64,000 nt of DNA from Cognaticolwellia beringensis (GTDB lineage: Bacteria > Pseudomonadota > Gammaproteobacteria > Enterobacterales > Alteromonadaceae), in assembly GCF_002076895.1 (NCBI RefSeq), contig NZ_CP020465.1, positions 2,294,001 through 2,358,000 on the forward strand, in the 5' to 3' direction. The position numbers and the translations under genes are program-made. Below the pieces are notes generated by a model, which was not told where the DNA came from, did not search any database, and worked only from the letters and a program-made list of their open reading frames with translations. Numbering within the stretch: position 1 is the first letter of the stretch; each line of letters opens with the position of its first letter. Shown here piece by piece: positions 8,739 through 18,609 of this stretch.

Positions 8739-9290
8739 ATGACAATGAATGCTAACGATAGCAATTTAATTTGGTTAGATTTAGAGATGACAGGCCTTGA
8801 ACCCAGCACTGACGTTATCTTAGAAATTGCGACAATAATTACCGATAGCCAACTTAATATTTTAGCTGAAGGTCCGGTGTTTGCTATTCATCAAAGTGAT
8901 GAAGTTTTAAATAATATGAATGCATGGTGTATTGAACATCATGGTCAATCTGGTTTGACAGAAAGATGCCGCCAAAGTACGACAAGCTTAGCGCATGCAA
9001 GTGCTGAAACATTAAAATTTATTAAGCCTTATGTGACTAAAGGCAAGTCACCCATGTGTGGTAATAGCATTGGGCAAGATAGACGTTTTATTAATAAGTA
9101 CATGCCTGATTTTGAAGATTACTTTCATTATCGTAATTTAGATGTGAGTACAGTAAAAGAGCTAGCACGTCGTTGGAAGCCTGAGGTATTAGACAAGGTG
9201 GTTAAAACGGGGGCGCATTTAGCTATGGATGATATTCGTGAATCTATTGCGGAAATGAAAATTTATCAGCAACACTTCTTTAAGCTTTAA
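8739..9290 (+). CDS. orn: Oligoribonuclease (DEDDh 3'-5' exonuclease)
   Basis: This enzyme degrades nanoRNAs and the c-di-GMP breakdown product pGpG, relevant here because the window encodes two c-di-GMP proteins. The DEDDh catalytic set is visible: D and E in WLDLEMTGL, the middle Asp in [11 protein letters not shown], and H with D in [12 protein letters not shown] start at ATG 8739, which has AAGG five bases upstream; ATG 8745 matches the usual family N-terminus ([10 protein letters not shown]) and is an alternative, while ATG 8727 lacks a ribosome binding site. A strong hairpin follows at 9326-9350. Confidence 0.93.
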   Translation: MTMNANDSNLIWLDLEMTGLEPSTDVILEIATIITDSQLNILAEGPVFAIHQSDEVLNNMNAWCIEHHGQSGLTERCRQSTTSLAHASAETLKFIKPYVTKGKSPMCGNSIGQDRRFINKYMPDFEDYFHYRNLDVSTVKELARRWKPEVLDKVVKTGAHLAMDDIRESIAEMKIYQQHFFKL

Positions 9291-9325
9291 AAGCTAAACT
9301 TAACTACATATAAAAAGTCACTTAT

Positions 9326-9350
9326 AAAAAGACGCCTTCGCGTCTTTTTT
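9326..9350 (+). terminator. Rho-independent terminator of orn
   Basis: GACGC, four-base CTTC loop, GCGTC, then six T; preceded by an A tract. It lies 36 bases after the orn stop codon. Confidence 0.8.
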
Positions 9351-9585
9351 CGTTTTAACCGTTTGCACTTCAAAGCAATACTCCATCAGGGAAATTGCTC
9401 CGGCATAAACTAAGAGTTTATAAGTGTAATCACTTGTACATTAATGTTCTTGGCCAACAATGACTGCACGGCATTAAGACATCTTTGTGCGTCGCCGTTT
9501 CTAGCCATTTATAAAAAATACTTGCAGGTCTGACCAGTACGGTTACAATAAATAGTCAGTATACAAACATTTATCAAGGATATTT
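9351..9585. other. Intergenic region orn to DUF4442 gene
   Basis: No convincing gene. A perfect five-base inverted repeat AAGTG-TAAT-CACTT is at 9422-9435. An AGGAT ribosome binding site for the next gene lies at the end. I see no clear promoter. Confidence 0.4.
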
Positions 9586-10074
9586 ATGGTTAATCGCTTT
9601 AGTCGGGTTGTTAAGAGTATTAAAAAGTTACCGAAAGTCAGTCATTCTTTTTTCTTGACGAAATTATTTTGCTCACAGGTTAAGTATGCTCGAACGTCAA
9701 AAGTCACCATTGTTGAAATAGAGCAACAGCAAGTAAAGTTGTTAATGGTTAATCGTAAAAGAGTGCAAAATCATATTGGCGGTGTGCACGCTATTGCCGC
9801 CGCTTTATTAGCAGAATCTGCAACCGGTATTGTCTTTGGGCTGAATTTACCAGATAGCTGCCTGCCTTTATTAAAGTCGATGACCATCAATTATCAGCGC
9901 AGGATGCAAGGTGACTTGACCGCGGTTGCTACCATTTCAGATGAGCAAATAGCATTATTAACGCAAGAAAAAGGCAATATGGTAATAACCGTTACGATTA
10001 TTGATGAGTCAGGCGAACAACCGATAGAATGCCAGATGACATGGGCATGGATCACAAAAAGAGCCAAAAAATAG
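9586..10074 (+). CDS. DUF4442 hotdog-fold protein, thioesterase-like
   Basis: A 162-residue cytoplasmic protein. The segment NHIGGVHAIAAALLAESATG (about 64-84) matches the hotdog-fold DUF4442/YiiD-C type, where the corresponding helix and Asn/His region form the acyl-thioester pocket. The rest is beta strands (TINYQRRMQGDLTAVATIS, MVITVTIIDESGEQPIECQMTWAWI) as expected for a hotdog. It may act on an acyl-CoA, but the substrate is unknown. It stands alone between orn and the large sensor-like gene, with 258 bases to the next start. Confidence 0.7.
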   Translation: MVNRFSRVVKSIKKLPKVSHSFFLTKLFCSQVKYARTSKVTIVEIEQQQVKLLMVNRKRVQNHIGGVHAIAAALLAESATGIVFGLNLPDSCLPLLKSMTINYQRRMQGDLTAVATISDEQIALLTQEKGNMVITVTIIDESGEQPIECQMTWAWITKRAKK

Positions 10075-10332
10075 TTATACCCTCAGCTGAGTTGCATTCA
10101 GCATTACGTATTGACCTTTATCATAGCCAAAAGCTTAATAAATCAGCTCGTTGGTTATGACAACTAAAACTTAAATTAAAATACTCTACTACTATTAATC
10201 GTTGCTAATTAAAGTTAAATCCATACACTGTTATATCGTCAAGCCGTTTCTAATTTCGTAAATTTCCCTGAACCGGCTTGCCAATGTAAACTACCCATTA
10301 TGTATTTGACTTGTTAGGATATTACCTCGTTC

Positions 10333-13300
10333 ATGGATTCAACACTGCCGTTATATCGTCAGCTTAACAGGCGATTTTTTTTATTAGCCTTGAGCTTTTC
10401 CTTGCTTTTTTTGGTGGGGTTTTCGTTTTACTTTCAATACCATCAAGATTTATCCACGCTTAAATCTCAACAAATGCCGGCCATTGAACAACATAATCAA
10501 CGACAATTACTCTTGATTAAAAATGATCGATTGCTCAATAGCATTATCAACAGTCAATATGCGGCAAAGTTTGATGACTACTTTCAAACCTTGAATGACA
10601 ATATGAAAAGTATTGTCGGGATCAGTGACAATAAACGGCTATTAGAGCAGCTAATGCGTCGTTTACAAACACAGTCAGAGAATGTCGCTCGCTTAGCTGA
10701 AAATGACCGACGAAATTTGCAACTCAAAGACAGTGTCCTGATTCAATTAACACTAGTGACGGATAGTTTATCCAACTTAATTGCTGAGCAAAGCAGCCAG
10801 CAAAAAGATTTATATCGTCAAATTGCCCAAGAGAAATCAACTGCACGAGTTATGGCCGTTAGGGCAAAGGCAATAAGTGACTTGGTCGATAACTTAAATA
10901 TCAATCGAGAATTGCATCAAAGTTTATTTGATACTTTAGTGATGTTTAAGCGACTTGATTTGCAATACGATTTAGTCGAGTTTGATTATATTCAACAAAA
11001 AACTCAAAGTGAGATAAGTTCTTGGTTGGAAAATACCACCAATGTGACAGCACAAGCTGTTAATGTTAAAGCATTAATTGAACAAGCGTCAGTGCTTAAC
11101 GCTTTGTTGTTTAGCGAGCAAAATACTTTTGCAAAATGGCGTGGCCAATTGGGTATGGCAAAGGACTTGCAAGCTGAATTAGTAAATCAAAAGCGTGAGT
11201 TAGCCCTCTTACTCGATAAACCCCTTGTCGTGCCGCAGCTAAAGTCTTCAATTATAGAACAGCACCTACTCACCTGGTTGGCAAAGTTCAATATTGACTT
11301 GCAGACTCAACATTACATCTGGCTTATTGCAGGACTTTTTGTTTTGCTTACTCTCATTTTTATCAGCTTGATCTTTAGTCTGCGCAGAAAAATTAAACGC
11401 TTTGGCGTGCAAAGTATAGCAGTGGTTGAAGAGTTCGTAACTACGGGAGAGCTCGTAGCAAAAGTACCTGCACTTGAAGTCACGAAAATTATTAATTCTG
11501 TCAAACAGCTAGTTCAACCCTTACATAGTGAAGCAGACTTTCAACAACAGCAAAAAAAACATCAAATGTATACTGCGCTTATGGCTCGCCATACCGGTAA
11601 AATTTTCTGGCAATTGCCTGAATTATCAAAAAAACAGCAGTTACAATTACGGACTCTGTTGGGTGTTAAGCTCACCACTAAACATTGGCGTCATTGTTTT
11701 AGTCGAGTGGATGTTCACGCTATTTTGTTCCTTGCGCGGCAAGCAAAGAAAAATAATAGTGTTGAAAGAATTTCTTTAATCAGCAATCAAGAAAAGGCTA
11801 TTGCACTGACTATTGAATACATTGAAGACGCTTGGTGTGGCAGTTTATGTAACGCAGAACAACATCGTGCGCTTAAAGATGAAAACACACAATTACAGCA
11901 ACAGCTACAACAGCAAAATCAAGCAGATAAACTTGCTATTATATCCAATAGTGAAGATGCATCAGTGCTAGCAAGTAATGCCATGATACACAGACAGATG
12001 CTGTCTTTATCTCAAGGTGATGAACAACTTGTCTATCAGCAGTTACGGCAACTATTACGTTTAAGTGAACAACAAAAAACCCGGGCACAATTACGTCGAG
12101 ACGACTTTGTACTGACTTTATCAACGGTGTCATTGGCTACTGAAATGCATACTGCTTTGGCCAATGTTAGTTTTACCCAAGTGCACAACGATAATCTGAT
12201 TTATTTGAATGTTTCAGATAACCTGGCTTCTATGGTCACGCTTGAAAGCGAGCTTTTTCAGGCGATGTTAACTACGATATGTCAAAAAATGCTGACTGAA
12301 CAACATGGTGTTGAACTTAATGTTGATCTGCAAGTAGTTGACGTAAATAGCGCTCAACAAACGGTACGAATGACTTTTTTGATTGATAAATCATCACAGG
12401 TAGAGACATTACAGCGAGTGAGCAATGAGCTAGCCTTCAATGATGAGGTTAGTGCTGACTTTGACAACGCTACCGATAATTATTTACGCGATTTACAGTT
12501 AGTCTTCAATGTTAGCAATAAGGTTAGCCAACCATTAGACCATGGTGGCAAGTTCTCCTTTGATTTGCCTTTTGCCATTGCCAAAGACCTGAATCAATCA
12601 AGTAAAAACCAGCCAGCCAAGTTAGCAAAGTGCTCACTTTTAGTTATTGCGACTGACAAACGCAGCCGAAAAAGAATTTGTCATCAACTTAGCCATAGCA
12701 AAGCTGTGGTGGAAACCATGCAAGATTTATCATTATTTCAACGACAAATCAGCATTAAACACTTAACGAAGCACCGCTTAGACGTAATTATTTTATCGCC
12801 TGAAGTCTATTTTTCAGATTACGATTTAATTATCCAACATCTGACCAGTCTGCCGGTTAAAATACAACCTAAAATAATGGTTATTCAGCCATTTAATTGC
12901 GCTAGCTTACAAAGAACTGGTTTGTTTTCAGCTTGTAACCTACCTTGGTTTGCCGATGAGTTGATTGCTAACGTTACGCAGATAATGAAGGGTAGTAACA
13001 ACCTTAATTTATTAGTTGAGCCGGAGATTTTCTCACCTTATCGGTTTTCTCCAACACAAGTGGAAGTATTGCTTGGCGTGTCTGAGCCCAGTAAACAGGT
13101 TGCTCTGATCAGAATACTATACTGGCTCGGTTTGCAGGTTACTTTGGTTTCTCAGCAAGATCACCTAGAGCGCTTATGGCAATCAGGGCGATTTTTAGTG
13201 GTTATTTCCGAATTTTCCGCATTTAATATCAATATCACAGATTCATTAACGACTGTGCGTGGTATTTTTGCTTTGAAAAATAATAACGCCAGTAAACAAG

Positions 13301-13956
13301 ACTTTTTTCACGAACTTACTTTACCGAAATCTTGGCATGGTGATTATTTATCGCCAGTATTGGATATTCAAAAGCTAACTCAACAACTATCACCTTGGTT
13401 GCAACCGACGGCTAGCATAGGTGCAAATACTGAATCCAGAGTTACAGTGCGACCACAGCGTAAGCAATCTGATACACGGCAAGTGCCGCTAAGCGATGTG
13501 TTTAATGAAGCTGATGTTACTTCAGAGCAAGTAATGAGTATGGCAGATATCGATCAGTCGTTAGACTTCCCCCTTAGCCTCGAGCAAGAAAGCGAGCCAT
13601 CAAATAATGCCTTTGATTTAAGCCAGTATGCACAAAACCAAGGCTCTGCAGAGTTAGCTGCTTTTATGTTAGATGAATATCTCGCTGAATTGAGCAATAA
13701 CACTTATGCATTAACGGATGCCCTAGAGACGCAAGATTATCGCTTAGCTTTAGAGCTTTTACAGGCACTAATTACGTTGGCAAATGTTATTGCTGCCAGA
13801 CCTTTATTAACGCAATGTCGTGAGTTAAGTCGGTCGATAAGTAAACAAGATGCGGATGAAGCGTTTTCATCACAACAAAAAGAACAATTGCAACGCCAGC
13901 TAAATCAACTCAAACTATGTTTATTACAGTTAACTGAATTTGCAGAAACGATATGA
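10333..13956 (+). CDS. Degenerate hybrid sensor kinase (catalytic residues apparently lost)
   Basis: A 1207-residue membrane protein built like TorS/ArcB/BarA hybrid kinases but eroded throughout. Membrane helices lie near 15-35 and 326-349, flanking a helical periplasmic domain. A Gln-rich coiled coil follows near 515-535. The DHp/ATPase region (about 540-760) keeps the fold pattern (LLRLSEQQKTRAQLRRDDF) but not a recognisable H-box (the nearest His is about 553), N-box or glycine boxes. Two receiver-like segments follow, with Ser at 822 and at 959 where the phospho-Asp is expected, and a C-terminal HPt-like segment with Gln 1144 in place of the His. The frame is intact over 3.6 kb, so it is not a pseudogene. 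It overlaps the next gene by ATGA. Probably a signalling scaffold; alignments were made by eye. Confidence 0.65.
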   Translation: MDSTLPLYRQLNRRFFLLALSFSLLFLVGFSFYFQYHQDLSTLKSQQMPAIEQHNQRQLLLIKNDRLLNSIINSQYAAKFDDYFQTLNDNMKSIVGISDNKRLLEQLMRRLQTQSENVARLAENDRRNLQLKDSVLIQLTLVTDSLSNLIAEQSSQQKDLYRQIAQEKSTARVMAVRAKAISDLVDNLNINRELHQSLFDTLVMFKRLDLQYDLVEFDYIQQKTQSEISSWLENTTNVTAQAVNVKALIEQASVLNALLFSEQNTFAKWRGQLGMAKDLQAELVNQKRELALLLDKPLVVPQLKSSIIEQHLLTWLAKFNIDLQTQHYIWLIAGLFVLLTLIFISLIFSLRRKIKRFGVQSIAVVEEFVTTGELVAKVPALEVTKIINSVKQLVQPLHSEADFQQQQKKHQMYTALMARHTGKIFWQLPELSKKQQLQLRTLLGVKLTTKHWRHCFSRVDVHAILFLARQAKKNNSVERISLISNQEKAIALTIEYIEDAWCGSLCNAEQHRALKDENTQLQQQLQQQNQADKLAIISNSEDASVLASNAMIHRQMLSLSQGDEQLVYQQLRQLLRLSEQQKTRAQLRRDDFVLTLSTVSLATEMHTALANVSFTQVHNDNLIYLNVSDNLASMVTLESELFQAMLTTICQKMLTEQHGVELNVDLQVVDVNSAQQTVRMTFLIDKSSQVETLQRVSNELAFNDEVSADFDNATDNYLRDLQLVFNVSNKVSQPLDHGGKFSFDLPFAIAKDLNQSSKNQPAKLAKCSLLVIATDKRSRKRICHQLSHSKAVVETMQDLSLFQRQISIKHLTKHRLDVIILSPEVYFSDYDLIIQHLTSLPVKIQPKIMVIQPFNCASLQRTGLFSACNLPWFADELIANVTQIMKGSNNLNLLVEPEIFSPYRFSPTQVEVLLGVSEPSKQVALIRILYWLGLQVTLVSQQDHLERLWQSGRFLVVISEFSAFNINITDSLTTVRGIFALKNNNASKQDFFHELTLPKSWHGDYLSPVLDIQKLTQQLSPWLQPTASIGANTESRVTVRPQRKQSDTRQVPLSDVFNEADVTSEQVMSMADIDQSLDFPLSLEQESEPSNNAFDLSQYAQNQGSAELAAFMLDEYLAELSNNTYALTDALETQDYRLALELLQALITLANVIAARPLLTQCRELSRSISKQDADEAFSSQQKEQLQRQLNQLKLCLLQLTEFAETI

Positions 13957-14162
13957 GCGTTGAATACCACCAGCCAATAGACAATCCTGAAGATGTTGCT
14001 AGCCCTTGTGTACGTAATTGTTGCTTAAATGAACAGGATGTTTGTTTAGGCTGTTTTCGACATATTGATGAAATTATGGCATGGCGCCAACTTGATGTAG
14101 CTACAAAAAAGGGCGTGCTAAATAAATGCCAGCAACGCCAACAGCAGCATCAGAATAAGTAG
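13953..14162 (+). CDS. DUF1289 small cysteine protein
   Basis: A 69-residue protein with the DUF1289 pattern: SPCVRNCCLNEQDVCLGCFR, giving C-x3-C...C-x2-C spacing suggestive of metal or Fe-S binding, followed by the conserved W in EIMAWRQL. Function unknown. Its ATG overlaps the stop codon of the large sensor-like gene (ATGA), so the two are translationally coupled, and the receiver-TPR gene follows 28 bases later. These small proteins are often found beside unrelated genes, so a role with the neighbours is uncertain. Confidence 0.8.
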   Translation: MSVEYHQPIDNPEDVASPCVRNCCLNEQDVCLGCFRHIDEIMAWRQLDVATKKGVLNKCQQRQQQHQNK

Positions 14163-14190
14163 CCTAAGACAATAGTCAGTAAGGTATATA

Positions 14191-15840
14191 ATGGCAGAAG
14201 TTGAAAAAAATACATTAGCACAACTCGATCAACTCAACGTTCTAGTTATTGATGATAATTTGTTGGTGCACAGTATTTTAAAAGAAAGTTTATTTGCGCT
14301 TGGTATAAAGGAAGTGCGCTGTGTGCAAAATGCTTACTATGGCATTAGGTTGTGCGATGAAATGCATTTTCATATTGTTATTTGCGCATTTAATGTTAAG
14401 AGTGACAAAGATGGTTTCCATTTATTAGAAGAATTGAAATTTAGAGGTCATGTAAAAAAAACTACGGTATTAATCTTCCTCAGTACAGAAACAAATGAAT
14501 CATTAGTTAACTCGATAATTGAGTTGCAACCCGATGATTTTTGGACAAAGCCGTTAGCAATTAACAAAGTACGAACTCGTTTCATTGCAATATTAAAGGT
14601 CAAACAAGTCCTGTTTAATATTAATAGTGCGATAGATAAAAAAGCTTACGCAAAAGCAATTTACTTTGCCGATCGGCACCTTCAAAATGAAAAACTTGCA
14701 CATTTCCATCCTAACATTAACCGCATTAAAGGTGAGTCGTATCTTGCCTTGCGTGATTTTGAAGAAGCAGAAAAATTTTATAGCCAATTGTTTAAACAGT
14801 ATAAGTATTCTTGGGTATATTTAGGTTATGCCAAAGCCTTGTTAAAACAAGGCCGTTTAGATGAAATTAGTGACATGCTAAAAACCTTGATTGATAAGCG
14901 CGACACTCGCTTTGGTGCCCACGATATGATGGCGCAGTATTTTATTGAACAAGAAGAATACGAGCAGGCCTACGAAGAAATTAAAAAAGCCATGGCGCTA
15001 GCACCAAGAAATATTGAGCGTAATAAAAAGTCATGGGATTTAGCGCGCTTAACTCATGACCATAAAGGGCAATATGTCGCAACGCGAAACATTGCACAAC
15101 AAGCAAAAAATTCTATTCATGATTCGCCAGAACTTATACTAAATGTCATTAGATCGGGAATTGACCTTGCCTGCGCGACTCCAGATGAAAGCGCCAATGA
15201 GATATTGCAACAAACCGATCGTTATATTAGACAGTTTGAGCTTGACCGGCACGATGCGACTCTTTTTAAACAGCAATTAATTGTAGTAAAAGCTAGATTA
15301 CATAACGTTCGTAATGAACGAGATAAAGCGACAAAATTGGTTGAGAATCATATGTCGCTTCAACCCAGTACCGTCGTAGAAGATAATTTAGATCGCGTGA
15401 AAGTATTGCATGAGTTGGGCATGCGTGAGGACGCGATAGAATTACTTGAAGCAATCAATAATCAGATCGCCGGAGACTCGTTAAATAGTCAAGTTGTAAG
15501 GCGCTACATTGCGCAAGAAACCGAACAGCGTGAAGAAATACACTTTACCGCAAAAGAATTGAATAGTATGGCTGTAGAGCATTTTCAGAAGAATCGCTTA
15601 TTGCCGGCGCTCGATGCCATTAAACAAGCATTAAAGCTCAGTCCTAGTAATGTCAAACTGCTATTTAGTCAATTAAAAATATTGATAAAAATTAAGCAAG
15701 AGGAACAAGACATACCTGACCACTTAGTGTCGGCAGAGGGGATTATCGCTATGCTTACAAGCAAAAATCTTGAAGGTAAAAGCTTGGTTACTTTTGATGA
15801 CTTGTTGATTAAGTGGCAAAAAGTCATTAGTGAAAGTTAG
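14191..15840 (+). CDS. Receiver-TPR protein with degenerate phospho-acceptor
   Basis: A 549-residue cytoplasmic protein. Residues 15-135 form a receiver domain: the acidic pair D21-D22 (VLVIDDN), the hydroxyl in LIFLSTE and the Lys in DFWTKPL are all present, but the acceptor strand reads HIVICAFNV, with A66 where Asp is expected. TPR-like helices fill about 150-500 (for example AKAIYFADRHL, EEAEKFYSQLF, EQAYEEIKKAMALAPRN, LPALDAIKQALKLSPSN). There is no DNA-binding or enzymatic output domain, so it probably works by protein contacts. It closes the operon with the degenerate hybrid kinase and DUF1289 gene, which makes a phosphorylation-independent signalling pair plausible. Confidence 0.75.
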   Translation: MAEVEKNTLAQLDQLNVLVIDDNLLVHSILKESLFALGIKEVRCVQNAYYGIRLCDEMHFHIVICAFNVKSDKDGFHLLEELKFRGHVKKTTVLIFLSTETNESLVNSIIELQPDDFWTKPLAINKVRTRFIAILKVKQVLFNINSAIDKKAYAKAIYFADRHLQNEKLAHFHPNINRIKGESYLALRDFEEAEKFYSQLFKQYKYSWVYLGYAKALLKQGRLDEISDMLKTLIDKRDTRFGAHDMMAQYFIEQEEYEQAYEEIKKAMALAPRNIERNKKSWDLARLTHDHKGQYVATRNIAQQAKNSIHDSPELILNVIRSGIDLACATPDESANEILQQTDRYIRQFELDRHDATLFKQQLIVVKARLHNVRNERDKATKLVENHMSLQPSTVVEDNLDRVKVLHELGMREDAIELLEAINNQIAGDSLNSQVVRRYIAQETEQREEIHFTAKELNSMAVEHFQKNRLLPALDAIKQALKLSPSNVKLLFSQLKILIKIKQEEQDIPDHLVSAEGIIAMLTSKNLEGKSLVTFDDLLIKWQKVISES

Positions 15841-15872
15841 CTCTAAAGCCTCTTTATTAATTCGCATGGGTA

Positions 15873-17018
15873 TTAAGCGTCACGTGGCATTCCTTTTTCA
15901 ACCGAGCGAATTAATCGTGCGGTTAAACGTAAATTTTGATCTTTAACTAAAGCTTGTTGTTTTAATGTTTGCTGTGCTATTGCCCATTCAATATGTTCGG
16001 CAACCATAGCCTCAGCCTTTGGCAGTTTTGCCGTTAAGGCGCTGACATTGTTCTCAGAAAAATCAGCGTTACCTAAGGCAACGGCAATATTTCGCTGCCA
16101 GCTTTGAAAGCCAATACGCCGAATAGGTGAGCCTTCGGTTTTATTTAAAAATGTTGCTTCGTCCCAAGCAAACAAAGTCAACAATTCGATATTGTCTAAG
16201 TTCTGTCGAGGTTTAAAATCATCCTCACTGCCCAGTTTTGCGAACTTGTTCCAAGGGCAAATTAATTGGCAGTCATCACAACCATAAATTCTATTGCCAA
16301 TTAACGGTCGAAACTCTTCAGGGATCGCCTCGCGCAATTCTATTGTGAGATATGATATACAGCGCCTTGCATCGACAACATAAGGTTCGACAATGGCTTG
16401 GGTCGGACAAATTTTTATACAGGCCACACACGTACCGCAGTTATTTTCTGCTTTAGTGTCAGTTATTAAGGGAATATCAACCAATAGCTCGCCGAGGAAA
16501 AACCACGAGCCGGCTTGCTTGTTAATCAGTAATGAATGCTTACCCACCCAGCCTAAACCTGCTTTCTCAGCAAGGGGTCTTTCTAATATGGGGGCGGAAT
16601 CAACAAACGGGCGATAGTTAATGTTTTCACAATGGGCTTTGATTTTTTCACCTAATTGCTTTAGGCGTTTACGCATTAATTTGTGATAATCGCGGCCTAA
16701 GGCATAGCGACTGATATAGGCATGATCTCGATTTTTTAAGATACGGGCAAACTTAGCATCAGTTGGTAAGTAATCCATACGAACGCTAATCACATTAAGT
16801 GTACCTTCAACCAACTCCTTTGCCCTTGCACGCATTAAACCATGGCGGGCCATATAATCCATGTTGCCATGGTAATTGTTTTCTAACCAACTTGTTAACG
16901 CTGCTTCGTGCTCAGATAAATCAACATCGCTGATCCCAACTTGTGAAAAGCCAAGTTCTTGACCCCAAAACTTGATTTTTTCTGTTAAATATTGATAGTT
17001 AATAGCAGGTGTAGTCAT
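15873..17018 (-). CDS. queG: Epoxyqueuosine reductase QueG
   Basis: Performs the last step of queuosine synthesis in tRNA, using cobalamin and two 4Fe-4S clusters. The two ferredoxin-type motifs are CGTCVACIKICPTQAI and CDDCQLICPWNK; the upstream FVDSAPILERPLAEKAGLGW region is the cobalamin/substrate part. I use ATG 17018 (MTTPAINYQYL), which gives 381 residues, the usual size; the frame is open to an ATG at 17084 but those extra 22 residues match nothing in the family and would overlap the divergent nnr start. It is convergent with the receiver-TPR gene, 32 bases apart. Confidence 0.93.
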   Translation of the reverse strand: MTTPAINYQYLTEKIKFWGQELGFSQVGISDVDLSEHEAALTSWLENNYHGNMDYMARHGLMRARAKELVEGTLNVISVRMDYLPTDAKFARILKNRDHAYISRYALGRDYHKLMRKRLKQLGEKIKAHCENINYRPFVDSAPILERPLAEKAGLGWVGKHSLLINKQAGSWFFLGELLVDIPLITDTKAENNCGTCVACIKICPTQAIVEPYVVDARRCISYLTIELREAIPEEFRPLIGNRIYGCDDCQLICPWNKFAKLGSEDDFKPRQNLDNIELLTLFAWDEATFLNKTEGSPIRRIGFQSWQRNIAVALGNADFSENNVSALTAKLPKAEAMVAEHIEWAIAQQTLKQQALVKDQNLRLTARLIRSVEKGMPRDA

Positions 17019-17056
17019 GGCAGCCGAATATTGAAACGATAAAGGTGGTATCAAAA

Positions 17057-18568
17057 GTGTCGACAAGTTTAGCACATTACGCATATAAGGTTAATCAGCT
17101 ACAACGCCATGAAGCAGAAGCTGCAATGGCGGGTGGCATAAACTTATTTCAATTAATGGCACGAGCGGGTGCCGCGGTGTTAAGTCAAATACAGCAGCAT
17201 TTTCCCGCCGCACGTCACTTACATATCATTTGTGGTAAAGGAAACAATGGTGGTGACGGTTATGTTATTGCGAAAATAGCTCATGAAGTCGGTTTATCGG
17301 TTACCGTGCTGGTTATGGCAGAGCGTGAAGCGATTACCGGGGATGCACAACAAGCGCTAATATTACTCGAAGCACTACCTGTAAAAGTTAATTTTTATCA
17401 GCAAAATGAACTAAAAGTAGCCAGTATATCGGCGTTTCAAGCTGATATTATTGTCGACTGTTTATTTGGTATTGGCTTTAGCGGACGATTATCCCCTACG
17501 CTTGAGCAGTTGATTATTCAGATTAATAACCAACCCTGTGCCCGGGTGTCGGTTGATGTGCCTTCAGGACTTAATGCCGACTTAGGTACAGTATATACTG
17601 TGGCGGTCAAGGCAGATTTAACTGTAACACTCATTGCTTATAAACAAGGTTTGTTAACCGGGCAAGCGGGAAACTATGTCGGTAATTTACAGCTTGAAAC
17701 CTTAGGCGTTAATCATGTGTTTGCTCAGTTAACCACCACCGCATGTTTTCGCCAAAGTGAAAGAAATTTACCGAGCATTTTACCAAGAGCGCCTTGTAGT
17801 CATAAAGGACATATTGGCATGCTACTCGCGGTCGGTGGCTTCGAAACGTTTACCGGCGCCATTTGTTTGGCTGCCGAAGCCGCTTTGCGTTCAGGAGCTT
17901 CATTAGTGGGTGTTTGTTGTCATAAACAGTCTAGAAATATTGTGCTGATTAGGCAGGCGGAGCTGATGGTGGTGGCAGATTCAGCTCAAACATTATCTAG
18001 CTCAACGTTATTGAAAAAAATAAAAGTTATAATACTCGGCCCTGGCTTGGGGCAAGAGCATTGGTCACAAGCATTATTTGATTTGGTTATTACTCTACCT
18101 CAGTCAAAAGTTGTTGATGCTGATGCCTTAAGGTTACTGGCTGAGTATCCAATAAAAAACTCTCAATGGGTATTAACCCCGCATCCAGGTGAAGCCGCTG
18201 TTTTGCTATCCTGTTCGATTGCAGAAATAGAAGCTGACCGATTCTCTGCAGTGAAAAAAATTGCTCAGCAATATGGTGGCATCTGTGTGTTAAAGGGGGC
18301 GGGTACACTGGTTTCAGATGGAAATATTGTTTGGATTAATAGTACAGGTAACCCCGGCATGGCAAGTGGTGGTATGGGCGATGTGCTCAGTGGTATTATT
18401 GGCGCATTGATCTTACAAAGTGTGGATTTATTTTCCGCTGCTCGCTTAGGTGTCTATATTCATGGTCGCGCAGCTGATATTATTGTTCAAAAATACGGTC
18501 AAATAGGATTGCTAGCGAGTGATCTATACCCTGAAATTCAGCGGCTAATTAATGCAGAAAGCTATTAA
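17057..18568 (+). CDS. nnrE-nnrD: Bifunctional NAD(P)HX epimerase / ADP-dependent NAD(P)HX dehydratase
   Basis: A YjeF-type repair enzyme for hydrated NAD(P)H. The N-terminal epimerase domain (to about 215) has GKGNNGGDGYVIA and the catalytic Asp in IIVDCLFGIGFSG; the C-terminal ribokinase-like dehydratase domain has ALRSGASLVGV, LTPHPGEAAVL, VLKGAGT and NPGMASGGMGDVLSG. I chose GTG 17057 because AGGTGG lies eight bases upstream; an in-frame GTG at 17045 would overlap that site. It is divergent from queG with a gap of about 38 bases and is followed by tsaE, as in many gammaproteobacteria. Confidence 0.92.
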   Translation: MSTSLAHYAYKVNQLQRHEAEAAMAGGINLFQLMARAGAAVLSQIQQHFPAARHLHIICGKGNNGGDGYVIAKIAHEVGLSVTVLVMAEREAITGDAQQALILLEALPVKVNFYQQNELKVASISAFQADIIVDCLFGIGFSGRLSPTLEQLIIQINNQPCARVSVDVPSGLNADLGTVYTVAVKADLTVTLIAYKQGLLTGQAGNYVGNLQLETLGVNHVFAQLTTTACFRQSERNLPSILPRAPCSHKGHIGMLLAVGGFETFTGAICLAAEAALRSGASLVGVCCHKQSRNIVLIRQAELMVVADSAQTLSSSTLLKKIKVIILGPGLGQEHWSQALFDLVITLPQSKVVDADALRLLAEYPIKNSQWVLTPHPGEAAVLLSCSIAEIEADRFSAVKKIAQQYGGICVLKGAGTLVSDGNIVWINSTGNPGMASGGMGDVLSGIIGALILQSVDLFSAARLGVYIHGRAADIIVQKYGQIGLLASDLYPEIQRLINAESY

Positions 18569-18609
18569 TTGTGCAGTAGATAAGATACTTTAGAAGTAAT
18601 AACGATACG

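Noticed and set aside
16955..16985. CAAGTTCTTGACCCCAAAAC stretch as a transposase-end remnant, similar to 29179 and 32670
   Set aside because: This copy lies within conserved queG coding sequence, so the similarity is probably chance; the other two are too short to call.
16940..17084. Extended N-terminus of QueG from ATG 17084
   Set aside because: The extra residues are not found in the family and would overlap the divergent nnr start; the shorter form has the normal size.
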